A stretch of DNA of 64,000 bases from Streptomyces sp. A0958. GTDB taxonomy: Bacteria; Actinomycetota; Actinomycetes; Streptomycetales; Streptomycetaceae. Made by a program: the position numbers and the translations under genes. Shown piece by piece: positions 10,746-20,416 of this stretch. The notes under the pieces were generated by a model. That model did not search any database and had not been told where the DNA came from. It saw only the letters and a list, made by a program, of their open reading frames with translations. Each line of letters opens with the position of its first letter. Positions within the stretch are counted from its first letter, which is position 1. The stretch covers positions 1-64,000 of the forward strand of contig NZ_SSBK01000011.1 of the NCBI RefSeq assembly GCF_004795035.1. Reading direction: 5' to 3'.

Positions 10746-12254
10746 GTGACTGTCATCGACCTGGAGTCGTACGAGGACGCCCTCGCGACGTACGACCCCG
10801 TCATGGGCCTCGAGGTCCATGTGGAGCTCGGCACCAAGACGAAGATGTTCTGCGGCTGCTCCACCGAGCTCAAGCAGGACGCCAACTCGCAGACCTGCCC
10901 GGTCTGCCTCGGGCTGCCCGGCGCGCTGCCGGTCGTCAACGAGATCGGCGTCGAGTCCGCCGTCAAGATCGGCCTCGCGCTGAACTGCGAGATCGCCGAG
11001 TGGTGCCGCTTCGCCCGGAAGAACTACTTCTATCCGGACATGCCGAAGAACTTCCAGACCTCCCAGTACGACGAGCCGATCGCCTTCGACGGCTATCTGG
11101 ACGTCCAGCTGGAGGACGGCGAGGTCTTCCGGGTGCAGATCGAACGCGCCCACATGGAGGAGGACACCGGCAAGTCGACGCACGTCGGCGGCGCCACCGG
11201 CCGTATCCACGGCGCGTCCCACTCCCTGCTCGACTACAACCGCGCGGGCATCCCGCTCATCGAGATCGTCACCAAGCCGATCGAGGGAGCGGGCGCCCGC
11301 GCCCCCGAGGTCGCCAAGGCGTACGTCGCCGAGCTGCGCGAGCTCATCAAGGCGCTCGGCGTCTCCGAGGCCCGCATGGAGATGGGCCAGATGCGCTGCG
11401 ACGTGAACCTGTCGCTGCGCCCGCACGGCACCGAGAAGTTCGGTACGCGCTCCGAGACGAAGAACGTGAACTCGCTGCGTTCCGTCGAGCGCGCCGCCCG
11501 TTTCGAGATCCAGCGCCACGCCGCGGTGCTGAACTCCGGCGGCACGATCGTGCAGGAGACCCGGCACTTCCACGAGGAGGACGGCTCCACCACGGCCGGC
11601 CGCATCAAGGACAACGCCGAGGACTACCGCTACTTCCCCGAGCCCGACCTCGTACCGGTCGCCCCGGCCCGCGAGTGGGTCGAGGAGCTGCGCAAGGGGC
11701 TCCCCGAGCTGCCGCGGCTGCGCCGCGCCCGGCTCAAGGAGGAGTGGGGCGTCTCCGAGCACGACATGCAGTCCATCCTCAACGCGGGCGCGGTCGAGCT
11801 GATCGTGGCCACGATCGAGGCGGGCGCGCCGTCGGACCAGGCCCGCAAGTGGTGGATGGGCGAGCTGGCCCGTAACGCCAACGAGACCGGCCGCGGCCTG
11901 GACGAGCTGCCCGTCACCCCGGCGCAGGTCGCCCGGGTGGCCGAACTCGTCGCCTCGGGCGACCTCAACGACAAGCTGGCGCGCCAGGTCCTGGAGGGCG
12001 TCCTCGCGGGTGAGGGCGACCCGGACACCGTCGTCGAGAAGCGCGGCCTGAAGGTCGTCTCCGACGAGGGTGCCCTGTCCACGGCCGTGGACGAGGCCAT
12101 CGCGGGCAACGCCGCCATCGCGGACAAGATCCGCGGCGGCAAGGTCGCGGCGGCCGGTGCGCTGGTCGGCGCGGTCATGAAGGCGACCCGCGGCCAGGCG
12201 GACGCGGCCCGGGTACGCGAGCTGATCCTGGAGAAGCTCGGCGTCGAGGGCTGA
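10746..12254 (+). CDS. gatB: aspartyl/glutamyl-tRNA amidotransferase subunit B
   Basis: 502 residues. The cradle domain contains [19 protein letters not shown], with the zinc-type cysteines C-G-C and C-P-V-C, and the ED(T)GK(S/T) segment typical of GatB kinase activity. It includes the [16 protein letters not shown] signature. A C-terminal helical GatB/YqeY tail domain (about 355-500) binds tRNA. It phosphorylates and amidates the mischarged tRNA within GatCAB. GTG 10746 is used. A strong hairpin follows 17 bases after the stop and closes the operon. Confidence 0.97.
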   Translation: MTVIDLESYEDALATYDPVMGLEVHVELGTKTKMFCGCSTELKQDANSQTCPVCLGLPGALPVVNEIGVESAVKIGLALNCEIAEWCRFARKNYFYPDMPKNFQTSQYDEPIAFDGYLDVQLEDGEVFRVQIERAHMEEDTGKSTHVGGATGRIHGASHSLLDYNRAGIPLIEIVTKPIEGAGARAPEVAKAYVAELRELIKALGVSEARMEMGQMRCDVNLSLRPHGTEKFGTRSETKNVNSLRSVERAARFEIQRHAAVLNSGGTIVQETRHFHEEDGSTTAGRIKDNAEDYRYFPEPDLVPVAPAREWVEELRKGLPELPRLRRARLKEEWGVSEHDMQSILNAGAVELIVATIEAGAPSDQARKWWMGELARNANETGRGLDELPVTPAQVARVAELVASGDLNDKLARQVLEGVLAGEGDPDTVVEKRGLKVVSDEGALSTAVDEAIAGNAAIADKIRGGKVAAAGALVGAVMKATRGQADAARVRELILEKLGVEG

Positions 12255-12271
12255 GGCGTTCCCCGTACGAC

Positions 12272-12318
12272 CCGAAGGGGCGGTGCACCGGTTTCCACCG
12301 GGCGCACCGCCCCTTCGG
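12272..12318 (+). terminator. terminator after gatB
   Basis: Perfect 15-bp inverted repeat, CCGAAGGGGCGGTGC at 12272-12286 with its complement at 12304-12318, around a 17-base loop. There is no T tract, as is common for Streptomyces terminators. It lies just after gatB. Confidence 0.85.
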
Positions 12319-12505
12319 CATAGGGGTCCTTCGTACGGGCGTACTGATGTCGCCCATAAGGTGATCCGCACCTTGTGACCCTCCCCACGAAACGGGCAAA
12401 TGATCACAGATGGCTGCCAGAGTGGCGGTTCTCAGGTCATGCGTTCTTCTGCGGGCGGTTCTGCCGAATCCCGGGGAGGCCACGAACCCGCAGGGAGTAC
12501 GTCCC

Positions 12506-14719
12506 TTGGCTGCCATCGCCCGCTGGTGCGTCACGCACCGCCTCCTCGCCGTCCTCATCTGGCTGCTCGCCCTCGGGGGCACGGCCGCCGCCGCGGGGTT
12601 CGCCGGGTCGGCCTACTCCAACGACTACGAGGCGCCGGGGACCGAGTCCGAACGGGCCGCCGCACTGCTGAAGAGCGGCTTCACGGACCTCGGCGGCGAC
12701 ACCGACACCATCGTCTGGCACACCGACGACTCCACCGTGCGGGCGACCGACGTCCAACAGAAGATGACCCGCACCCTGCACGCCGTCGAGCGGCTGCCGG
12801 GCGTCGGGGCGGTCGACGGACCGTACACGGAGACCGGCGCCGCACAGATCAGCGCGGACGGGCGCACCGCGTACGCCACCGTCACCTTCCACCAGCGCGC
12901 CGACGACGTCCCCGTGGCGCAGGCGCGCGAGGTCGTGGACACCGCGAAGGCGGCCGGGAGCCCGCATCTGCGCGTCGAACTGGGCGGCTCGGCCATGGCC
13001 CTCACCGAGGCACCGGCCGCGCACCTCAGCGAGGCCATCGGGGTCGCCGTCGCGGCGGTCGTGCTCCTCCTCGCCTTCGGCTCGCTCGCCGCGAGCATGC
13101 TGCCCATCGCCACCGCGCTCGTCTCGGTCGGCACGGCCTACGCGGGCATCGTGCTGCTCGGGCACGTCATGACCGTCGCCGACTTCGCCCCGATGCTGGG
13201 CATGCTGATAGGGCTCGGCGTGGGCATCGACTACGCGCTCTTCATCGTCACCCGACACCGCAGAGGGCTGCGGCGCGGCATGACCGTGCCCGAGGCGGCG
13301 CAGCACGCGGTCGCGACGACCGGGCGGGCCGTCGTCTTCGCGGGGGCCACCGTCTGCATCGCGCTGCTCGGCATGCTGATCCTGCGGCTGAGCTTCCTCA
13401 ACGGCGTCGCCATCGCCGCCTCGCTCACCGTCGTCCTGACCGTCGCCGCCTCGGTGACCCTGTTGCCGGCCCTGCTGTCGCTCATCGGCCTGCGGGCGCT
13501 GAGCCGACGCGAGCGCGCCCGGCTGGCCGCCCACGGGCCGCAGCCCGAACCGCCCACCGGCTTCGCCGCCCGCTGGTCCGCCTTCGTGGAGCGGCACCCC
13601 AAACTGCTGGGCTCGCTCGCCGCCGTCGTGATGCTGGTCCTCGCGCTGCCCACCTTCTCGCTCCACCTCGGCAGCTCCAACCAGGGCAACAACGCGCAGT
13701 CCTCCACCACCCGGCAGGCGTACGACCTGCTCGCCGACGGCTTCGGCCCCGGCGTCAACGGGCCGCTGACGGTCGCCGCGCACCTGGACGGCGCCGACGA
13801 CCGACTCGCGATGGACGCCCTGCCCGCCACCCTGCGGGCCGTCGACGGGGTGGCCCGGGCGTACCCGGTGACGTACAACGCCGGCGGCGACACCGCGTAC
13901 GTCACCGTCGTCCCCGACTCCTCCCCGCAGTCCCGCGAGACCAGCGCCCTGGTCGAGCGGCTGCGCACGGACGTGCTGCCGAAGGCGGCCGACAACACCT
14001 CGCTGGAGACCCACGTGGGCGGGGTGACGGCCAGTTACGACGACTTCGCGCAGATCATCATCGGCAAGCTGCCGCTCTTCATCGGCGTCGTCATAGGGCT
14101 CGGCTGCCTGCTCCTGCTGATGGCCTTCCGGTCCATCGGCATCCCGCTGAAGGCGGCCGCGATGAACGTCGCGGCGGTCGCCTCGTCGTTCGGCGTCGTC
14201 GTCGCGATCTTCCAGTGGGGCTGGGGCAGCGAACTGCTGGGCCTCGGCAGCGCGGGCCCCATCGAGCCCTTCCTCCCGGTGATCATGGTCTCGGTGCTCT
14301 TCGGCCTCTCCATGGACTACCAGGTCTTCCTGGTCGGCCGGATGTACGAGGAGTGGCTGGAGACCGGCGACAACCGGCGCGCGGTCCGGGTGGGCCTCGC
14401 CGAGACCAGCCGGGTGATCAACTCGGCCGCGGTGATCATGATCTCGGTGTTCCTCGCCTTCGTCCTGAGCGGCGACCGGGTCATCGCGATGTTCGGCATC
14501 GCCCTGGCGGCGGCCGTGGCCCTGGACGCCTTCGTCCTGCGCACCCTGCTCGTCCCGGCGCTGATGCACCTGCTGGGCGGGGCGAACTGGTGGCTGCCCG
14601 GCTGGCTGGAGCGGCGACTGCCCCGCCTGAGCATCGAGCCGCCCGACCGCGCGGTGCCGCACGTGCCGGTCCCGGGGGTGCGGGCCCGCGAGGAGGAGAT
14701 GGCCGCGCGCGTCCACTGA
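12506..14719 (+). CDS. MMPL-family (RND-type) membrane transporter
   Basis: About 737 residues from TTG 12506, giving the usual AAIARWCVTHRLLAVLIW N-terminus behind an AGGGAG site 8 bases upstream. An ATG at 12410 in frame would add 32 residues without MMPL character or a ribosome-binding site. Two homologous halves each have one membrane helix, an extracellular porter domain and a five-helix bundle. The proton-relay type motifs GLGVGIDYALF and LFGLSMDYQVF mark TM4 of each half. MMPL proteins export lipids, siderophores or hydrophobic metabolites by proton antiport. The cargo is unknown; no lipid-synthesis genes are adjacent. Confidence 0.9.
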   Translation: MAAIARWCVTHRLLAVLIWLLALGGTAAAAGFAGSAYSNDYEAPGTESERAAALLKSGFTDLGGDTDTIVWHTDDSTVRATDVQQKMTRTLHAVERLPGVGAVDGPYTETGAAQISADGRTAYATVTFHQRADDVPVAQAREVVDTAKAAGSPHLRVELGGSAMALTEAPAAHLSEAIGVAVAAVVLLLAFGSLAASMLPIATALVSVGTAYAGIVLLGHVMTVADFAPMLGMLIGLGVGIDYALFIVTRHRRGLRRGMTVPEAAQHAVATTGRAVVFAGATVCIALLGMLILRLSFLNGVAIAASLTVVLTVAASVTLLPALLSLIGLRALSRRERARLAAHGPQPEPPTGFAARWSAFVERHPKLLGSLAAVVMLVLALPTFSLHLGSSNQGNNAQSSTTRQAYDLLADGFGPGVNGPLTVAAHLDGADDRLAMDALPATLRAVDGVARAYPVTYNAGGDTAYVTVVPDSSPQSRETSALVERLRTDVLPKAADNTSLETHVGGVTASYDDFAQIIIGKLPLFIGVVIGLGCLLLLMAFRSIGIPLKAAAMNVAAVASSFGVVVAIFQWGWGSELLGLGSAGPIEPFLPVIMVSVLFGLSMDYQVFLVGRMYEEWLETGDNRRAVRVGLAETSRVINSAAVIMISVFLAFVLSGDRVIAMFGIALAAAVALDAFVLRTLLVPALMHLLGGANWWLPGWLERRLPRLSIEPPDRAVPHVPVPGVRAREEEMAARVH

Positions 14720-14805
14720 CGGCGCGCCGGGTGGCGGCGGGTGTTGAGCCGGGGTGACTGCGGGCGTTAAGGGGCCTCTCATCTGCGCCACCTAGCGTGC
14801 GTCCC

Positions 14806-15420
14806 ATGAACCCCACGACTCCCACCACTCCCGCAGCCCCCGTCGCCGAGGGCGACGGCGACGGCGAGAAGACGACCGAGAACCTCACCGGCACCGCCGC
14901 GAAGGAAGCGGATCAGCAGGACCTCGACGAGGCGGGCCGGGGGGCCGGAACGGACGCGGAACTCGACGACAACGACAACGACGACCACGACCACGACCAC
15001 GACACCGACCACGACACCGAGGAGTCCTCCGGGCTCGCCGCCGCGGCGGCCGTCGTCTCCGCGGGGCTCGGCGTCGTCGCGCTCACGGGCGGCTGGACCG
15101 GCCGCGTCGCCGCCGAGCGCGAGACCCTGATCGGCCAGATCAAGACGTCGTCCGGCGGCTCCGCCGCCCAGCAGATCTCCGAGATATACGGCGACGCCTG
15201 GCACGCAACCGCCCTGGTCAACGGCCTCTTCGGCCTGCTCGCCCTGCTGGTCGGCTGCTACGTCCTGGTCAGGCCCGCGTTCGGCACCCCGGCCGCGCAC
15301 CCGCAGGCCGGCTGGGTCCGCGCGGTGGCCAAGGGCGGCATCGCCCTGGGCACCCTCGGCGTGCTGATCTCCGTGGCCATGTACTTCGACCTCATCGTGG
15401 CCCTGCCCACGGCGGGATAG
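14806..15420 (+). CDS. predicted membrane protein with Asp/His-rich segment
   Basis: 204 residues. The N-terminal ~70 are disordered: Pro/Thr-rich, then acidic, with a tract at about 55-70 of alternating Asp/His/Asn (DDHDHDHDTDHD) that could bind metal ions. Three hydrophobic segments follow (about 76-97, 135-157 and 177-198). The region between TM1 and TM2 is hydrophilic. No known family recognised. ATG 14806 is preferred; GTG 14797 in frame is an alternative. It stands alone on the plus strand, 86 bases after the MMPL gene. Confidence 0.7.
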   Translation: MNPTTPTTPAAPVAEGDGDGEKTTENLTGTAAKEADQQDLDEAGRGAGTDAELDDNDNDDHDHDHDTDHDTEESSGLAAAAAVVSAGLGVVALTGGWTGRVAAERETLIGQIKTSSGGSAAQQISEIYGDAWHATALVNGLFGLLALLVGCYVLVRPAFGTPAAHPQAGWVRAVAKGGIALGTLGVLISVAMYFDLIVALPTAG

Positions 15421-15560
15421 GGGCCTCCCGGTCACGGCCTAAGGCATGTCCGGGTGGTTTCAGCGGGCCTCTGCGGTGGTATGGCCCCGCGCCTAAGGCC
15501 CCCGCACCCCGCAGATGCGGAACTCGCCCGATGTGGCGCGCCCCCCTGGGGGACGAGAGT

Positions 15561-15591
15561 GGTGGTACGGCAGATGAACTGCCGTACCACC
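15561..15591 (+). repeat. perfect 13-bp inverted repeat with 5-base loop
   Basis: GGTGGTACGGCAG (15561-15573) and its complement CTGCCGTACCACC (15579-15591) surround ATGAA. The stem is strong and has no T tail. It lies 36 bases upstream of the 60-aa gene and downstream of the membrane-protein gene, so it could end one transcript, regulate the next, or bind a protein. Confidence 0.8.
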
Positions 15592-15627
15592 GAGGCCCGA
15601 AGGGGCCCTCACCCAGGGGGACGACCC

Positions 15628-15810
15628 ATGTACGAGCTGGAACTCCACAAGATCATGCAGGCCGAACTCCTCCGCCGCGCCGACCGCCAGCGGCTCATCG
15701 GGGCAGCCCGCCGCGCCCGCCGGTCCGCCCGCCGCTCCTCGCGACAGGAAGCCGAGAGGCCGGTGAGTACCGGCGGCGGCGTACGGCAGCGTTTCACCCA
15801 CGCCGCGTAG
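15628..15810 (+). CDS. small conserved-type basic protein
   Basis: A 60-residue protein, MYELELHKIMQAELLRRADRQR..., forming a predicted amphipathic helix followed by an Arg-rich stretch (RRARRSARRSSR). The GGGGG at 15616-15620 lies 7 bases before ATG 15628. No family with known function recognised; similar short 'MYELELHKI' proteins recur in Streptomyces. It lies just upstream of the large regulator gene in the same direction. Confidence 0.6.
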   Translation: MYELELHKIMQAELLRRADRQRLIGAARRARRSARRSSRQEAERPVSTGGGVRQRFTHAA

Positions 15811-15884
15811 GCGCGTCCGGTGGACCAGGACCGGCCGACATGACCGCCCGGCGAATTCCGACCGTACTGTCGGACCCGTGTGCG

Positions 15885-18800
15885 ATGCTCGCCAACGTGG
15901 AGACCAGGTCAGTCAGCCCCGTGTTCGTCGGCCGCACCGGCGAACTCACCTCGCTCACCGGCGCGCTCACCCGCGCCACCGCCGAACCCTCCGGCGCGGC
16001 CGGAGGGTTCGGCGGCGAGCCGCAGGCCCTGCTCATCGGCGGCGAGGCGGGGGTCGGCAAGACCCGCCTGGTCGAGGAGTTCCTTGCCGTCGCGGTCCGC
16101 CGCGAGGCCGTCGTCGCCGTCGGCGGCTGCGTCGAGATCGGCGCCGACGGCCTGCCGTACGCCCCCTTCTCCACCGCCCTGCGCGCCCTGCGCCGCGCCC
16201 TGCCCGACGAGATGGCCGCCGCCTGCGCCGGCCAGGAGGGCGAACTGGCCCGGCTCCTGCCCGAGCTCGGCGAAGCGGCTCGGGACGGCTCCGACGAACA
16301 CGGCACCGCCCGCCTCTTCGAGCTCACCGTCCGGCTGCTGGAGCGCATATCGGCCGACCGGGCCGTCGTGCTCGTCCTGGAGGACCTGCACTGGGCCGAC
16401 TCCTCCACCCGCCACCTCCTCGCCTACCTCTTCCGCACGCTGCGCAGCGGCCGCCTCGTCGTCGTCGGCACCTACCGCGCCGACGACATCCACCGCCGCC
16501 ACCCGCTGCGCCCCCTGCTCGCCGAACTGGACCGGCTGCGCACCGTCCGCCGTATCGAGCTGTCCCGGTTCACCCGGTCCGAGGTCCGCCGCCAGCTCGC
16601 CGGCATCCTCGCCGACACCCCCGAACCCGCCCTCGTGGACGAGATATTCGAACGCTCCGACGGCAACGCCTTCTTCGTCGAGGAGCTGGCCTGCACCCTG
16701 GAGTGCGGTGACGGCGCGGGCCTTCCCGACTCGCTGCGCGACCTCCTCCTCGTCCGCGTCGAGGCGCTGTCCGACGACGCCCAGAAGGTCGCCAGGATCG
16801 TCGCCGAGGGCGGCTCCGCCGTCGAGTACGAGCTGCTCGCCGCCGTCGCGGGGCTGGCCGAGGACGACCTCATCGAGGCCCTGCGCACCGCCGTCGGCGC
16901 CAACCTGCTGCTCACCACCCCGGAGGGCGACGGCTACCGCTTCCGCCACTCCCTGGTCCGCGAGGCCGTCAGCGACGACCTGCTCCCCGGCGAGCGTTCA
17001 CGGCTCAACCGCCGTTACGCCGAGGCACTGGAGGCCGACCCCGGCCTCGTCTGCGACGGGGAGCGCGCCACCCGCCTGGCCAGCTACTGGTACGGGGCGC
17101 ACGACCCGGCCAAGGCGCTGCCCGCCGTCCTGAAGGCCTCCGTCGAAGCCCGCCGCCGCAACGCCTACGCCGAACAACTGCGGCTGCTGGAAAGGGCCCT
17201 GGAGCTGTGGGACGACGCCCCCGAAGCCGTACGAGGCACCCTGCGCCCCATCGACTACGCCGAGGTCTACCCCGCCTGCGGCCGGGACGGCTCCACACCG
17301 CTGAGCTATCTCGACCTGATGGCCGAGGCCACCGTCGCCGCCCGCCTCGGCGGGGAGCGCGAGCGGGCCTTCGCCATCTGCAAGAAGGCGCTGCGCATCC
17401 TGGAGAACGAGGACGACGCCCTGCGCGCCGCCTGGTTCTGGGTGCAGCGCTCCCGCCTGGTGCAGGACCTCACGCGCGGCGACGGCTGGGAGGAGCTGGC
17501 CACGGCGGAGCGGCTGGTCCGGGGCCTGCCTCCGTCGGCGGTGCACGCGGCCGTCCTGATGATGGTGGCCGGCTGGGGCGCCCTGCACCGCCCCGGCGCC
17601 GAGACCCTGGCCGCCGCCGAACGGGCCGTGGAGTACGCGCAGCTGGTCGGCGACGAGTACATCGAGCTGCACGCACGGCTCACCCGCGGCTGGCTCAACG
17701 CCGACGCCGGGGCCGTCGACGAGGGCATCGCCGAGATGTACGCCGTCCGCGACCGGGCCGACGAGTTGGGCCTCATCGACATCATGGGCCGCGCCAGCAT
17801 CAACCTCCCCTCCACCCTCGAAGCCATGGGCCGCTCCCTGGAAGCGGTGGCCGCCGCCGACCACGGCATCGGGATCTGCCACGAGCACGGCGTTGCGGAC
17901 ATGGAGGCCTGGGTCCGCACCAACCAGGCGATGTCGCTGTTCTCGCTGGGGCGCTGGGACGAGTCGCTGGCCACGACCGAGGCCGCCGCCCGCAAGTCGC
18001 TGTCCCGCAAGTCGCAGGGGCTCGTCGCGGCCCGGCGTACCGAAGTGGCCCTCGCGCGCGGCGACCTCGCCGAGGCCGAGCGGCAACTCGCCCTGACCCG
18101 CAGGTGTTTCGGCTCCAGCGACCCGCAGCCGCAGCACTTCATCAACCCCGTCCGGCACTCCATCGTGCTCGCCGTGCGGCAGGGGCGCCTGCCCGAGGCC
18201 CGCGCCGCCTTCGAGGCCCAGGCCGCCGAGGGCTTTCCCACCGGAACCCAGCGGTACGCCTTCCCGATGCTGCACGTCGTCGCGGCGGCGGAGGCCGACG
18301 CCCGGGGGCTGCCCGCCACCGAACCGGGCCGGCCCGCCATCCTCGACCTGGTCCGCGCCCACCTCAAGCGGCTGCCGGCCCTCGTCCCGGTCTGGTCCGC
18401 CTACGTGCTGCTGATCGACGCGGAGCTGGCCAGGGCGGAGGGGACCGACACCCCCGACCACTGGTCCTGCGCCGCCCGGGCCTTCGACCCGCTGAGCCGC
18501 CCGTACGAACTGGCGCAGATCCGCCACCGCTGGGCGGAGGCCCTGCTCGTCGCCTCGGGCGACCGGGCCGCGGCCACCGGCCTGCTGCGCGAGGCCCACG
18601 GCACCGCCGTACGCCTCGGGGCCCGCCCGCTCACCGAGACCATCGAGCTGCTGGCCGGCCGCGCCCGCATCACCCTCACCGGCACCGGGGCCGCGACGGC
18701 CGAGGAGATACCCGCGGCGGTCGTCGTCCCGGACGGGACCGGCGCCACCGAGCCGCCGCCGGTCCGAAACCCCTCCGAGGAGCAGCTGAGGGCCGCTGCC

Positions 18801-19025
18801 GCCGCCGTGGAGTCCTTCGGCCTGACCCCGCGCGAGCAGGACGTGCACCGGCTGGTCGCCGCGGGCCTCACCAACCGCAGGATCGCCGAGGAGCTGTACA
18901 TCTCGCCCAAGACCGCGAGCGTCCACGTCTCCAACATCCTGGCCAAGCTGGGCGTGACCGGCCGCGGCGAGGCGGCCGCCCTGGCCCACCGGCTGCGCCT
19001 GTACCCCGTGCCGGAGAACCTGTGA
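15885..19025 (+). CDS. LuxR-family (LAL-type) ATPase transcriptional regulator
   Basis: About 1,046 residues from ATG 15885; GTG 15897 in frame is an equally reasonable start giving VETRSVSPVFVGR. The N-terminal AAA-type ATPase has Walker A GGEAGVGKTRL and Walker B VVLVLEDLHWAD. A long helical, TPR-like central region follows, and the C-terminus has a LuxR-type helix-turn-helix (LTPREQDVHRLVAAGLTNRRIAEELYISPKTASVHVSNILAKLGV). Proteins of this size and order are LAL regulators, usually pathway activators that respond to ATP or a ligand. No biosynthetic cluster is next to it, and the gene appears part of the conserved chromosome core. Confidence 0.92.
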   Translation: MLANVETRSVSPVFVGRTGELTSLTGALTRATAEPSGAAGGFGGEPQALLIGGEAGVGKTRLVEEFLAVAVRREAVVAVGGCVEIGADGLPYAPFSTALRALRRALPDEMAAACAGQEGELARLLPELGEAARDGSDEHGTARLFELTVRLLERISADRAVVLVLEDLHWADSSTRHLLAYLFRTLRSGRLVVVGTYRADDIHRRHPLRPLLAELDRLRTVRRIELSRFTRSEVRRQLAGILADTPEPALVDEIFERSDGNAFFVEELACTLECGDGAGLPDSLRDLLLVRVEALSDDAQKVARIVAEGGSAVEYELLAAVAGLAEDDLIEALRTAVGANLLLTTPEGDGYRFRHSLVREAVSDDLLPGERSRLNRRYAEALEADPGLVCDGERATRLASYWYGAHDPAKALPAVLKASVEARRRNAYAEQLRLLERALELWDDAPEAVRGTLRPIDYAEVYPACGRDGSTPLSYLDLMAEATVAARLGGERERAFAICKKALRILENEDDALRAAWFWVQRSRLVQDLTRGDGWEELATAERLVRGLPPSAVHAAVLMMVAGWGALHRPGAETLAAAERAVEYAQLVGDEYIELHARLTRGWLNADAGAVDEGIAEMYAVRDRADELGLIDIMGRASINLPSTLEAMGRSLEAVAAADHGIGICHEHGVADMEAWVRTNQAMSLFSLGRWDESLATTEAAARKSLSRKSQGLVAARRTEVALARGDLAEAERQLALTRRCFGSSDPQPQHFINPVRHSIVLAVRQGRLPEARAAFEAQAAEGFPTGTQRYAFPMLHVVAAAEADARGLPATEPGRPAILDLVRAHLKRLPALVPVWSAYVLLIDAELARAEGTDTPDHWSCAARAFDPLSRPYELAQIRHRWAEALLVASGDRAAATGLLREAHGTAVRLGARPLTETIELLAGRARITLTGTGAATAEEIPAAVVVPDGTGATEPPPVRNPSEEQLRAAAAAVESFGLTPREQDVHRLVAAGLTNRRIAEELYISPKTASVHVSNILAKLGVTGRGEAAALAHRLRLYPVPENL

Positions 19026-19046
19026 GGCGACCGCGGCGGGACGGCT

Positions 19047-20309
19047 CTACCGCACCTTGAGCAGCAGGATCTTGTCGTCGCCGGCCTTCGGGGTGCCCCG
19101 GGTGTCGGTCTCGCTCGTGACCAGCCAGAGCTTGTCACCGCCCGCCGCCAGCACGGTCCGCAGCCGCCCGTACTTGCCCTCCAGGAACGCCTGCGGGTCC
19201 GCCAGCGGCTCCTTGTCCGCATCCCCCGACAGCGGAATCCGCCACAGCCGCTCGCCCCGCAGCCCGGCCATCCAGATCGATCCCTTGACGAAGGCGATGC
19301 CGCTCGGCGACGCCTCGGAGGTCTTCCACTGCGCCACCGGGTCGCGGAAACCCTTCTTGTGCGCCGTGCCCTCGACGTCCGGCCAGCCGTAGTTGCCGCC
19401 CGGCTCGATCCGGTTCAGCTCGTCCCAGGTGTCCTGGCCGAACTCGGAGGCCCACAGCTGCTTGTCCGCGTCCCAGGCGAGGCCCTGCACATTGCGGTGC
19501 CCGTACGAATACACCACGGAGTCCGCCTCCGGGTTGCCGTGCAGTGAATCGCCGTCGGGCGTCATCCGCAGGATCTTGCCGGCCAGGGACTTCTTGTCCT
19601 GGGCGTGCCCGTCGTCGCCCGTCTCGCCGGTGCCCGCGTACAGCATGTGGTCGGGGCCGAACGCGATCCGGCCCCCGTTGTGGATCGTGCCCTTGGGGAT
19701 GCCGCGCAGGATGGTGTCGGGGGCGCCGAGCTGCTGTCCGGGCGTGGAGCCGTTCTCGTCGTAGAGCATGCGGGCGATGCGGTTGTCCGACGCGGTGGTG
19801 AAGTACGCGTACACCTGGTGGTCCGTGCCGAAGTCGGGCGAGACGGCGATGCCCAGCAGCCCGCCCTCGCCGGCCGGGGCCACCCCGGGGACGGTGCCGA
19901 GCAGGGTCTTCTTCCCGCTCTTCACGTCGATCCGGGTGATCGTCCCCTTGTCCCGGGAACCCACCAGGAGGTCGCCGCCGGGTAGCGCCGCGAGGCCCCA
20001 CGGCGAGTTCAGCCCCTCGGTGAGCGTCGACACCACCGTCGCCGATCCCTTGGCGGGCGGCAGATCGGCCGCGGGGCGAGAGGCGGACGGGGACGGCGAG
20101 GCGGACCTCCCGGACGAGGCCGAGGGCGAACCCGCCGGCGAACTCGCGCCCTGGCCCGCCGAACTCTCCATGCCCTCCTGCGAGGTGCACCCCGCGGCGA
20201 GCAGCAGGGCGCCGGCCGCCAGCACGGCGACCGCGCCCCGCCGCGCCCCGCGACCGCACACGCCCGGCCCCGTACGACGCCCCACCGGGTCCTGCACTGA
20301 TCCGAACAC
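19047..20309 (-). CDS. lipoprotein PQQ-dependent sugar dehydrogenase-type beta-propeller
   Basis: 420 residues from GTG 20309, which has a GAAGGGA site. An N-terminal lipoprotein signal ends in LLAAGC with Cys41 as the lipid anchor, followed by a Ser/Ala/Pro-rich linker, so the protein sits on the outer face of the membrane. The propeller has the glucose/sorbosone dehydrogenase pattern: LNSPWGLAALPGGDLLV, PAGEGGLLGIAVSPDF, TIHNGGRIAFGPDHMLYAGTGE, GHRNVQGL and NRIEPGGNYGWPDVEG. Members are aldose dehydrogenases needing PQQ, but many actinobacterial ones are untested. It lies 107 bases downstream of the aldo/keto reductase gene on the same strand. Confidence 0.88.
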   Translation of the reverse strand: MFGSVQDPVGRRTGPGVCGRGARRGAVAVLAAGALLLAAGCTSQEGMESSAGQGASSPAGSPSASSGRSASPSPSASRPAADLPPAKGSATVVSTLTEGLNSPWGLAALPGGDLLVGSRDKGTITRIDVKSGKKTLLGTVPGVAPAGEGGLLGIAVSPDFGTDHQVYAYFTTASDNRIARMLYDENGSTPGQQLGAPDTILRGIPKGTIHNGGRIAFGPDHMLYAGTGETGDDGHAQDKKSLAGKILRMTPDGDSLHGNPEADSVVYSYGHRNVQGLAWDADKQLWASEFGQDTWDELNRIEPGGNYGWPDVEGTAHKKGFRDPVAQWKTSEASPSGIAFVKGSIWMAGLRGERLWRIPLSGDADKEPLADPQAFLEGKYGRLRTVLAAGGDKLWLVTSETDTRGTPKAGDDKILLLKVR

Positions 20310-20416
20310 CGCAATCCCTTCGACGGCCGCTTGTCCCTCGTTCTTACACCGCGGCCGTGCCCGTGGCCGCCAAGCCCGCGGACTTTCTCGCTCGGCGATC
20401 GGCGCTGCGCGCGCGG

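Noticed and set aside
12410..12505. ATG start 32 codons upstream for the MMPL transporter
   Set aside because: No ribosome-binding site and no MMPL-like sequence; TTG 12506 has a strong site and the standard N-terminus.
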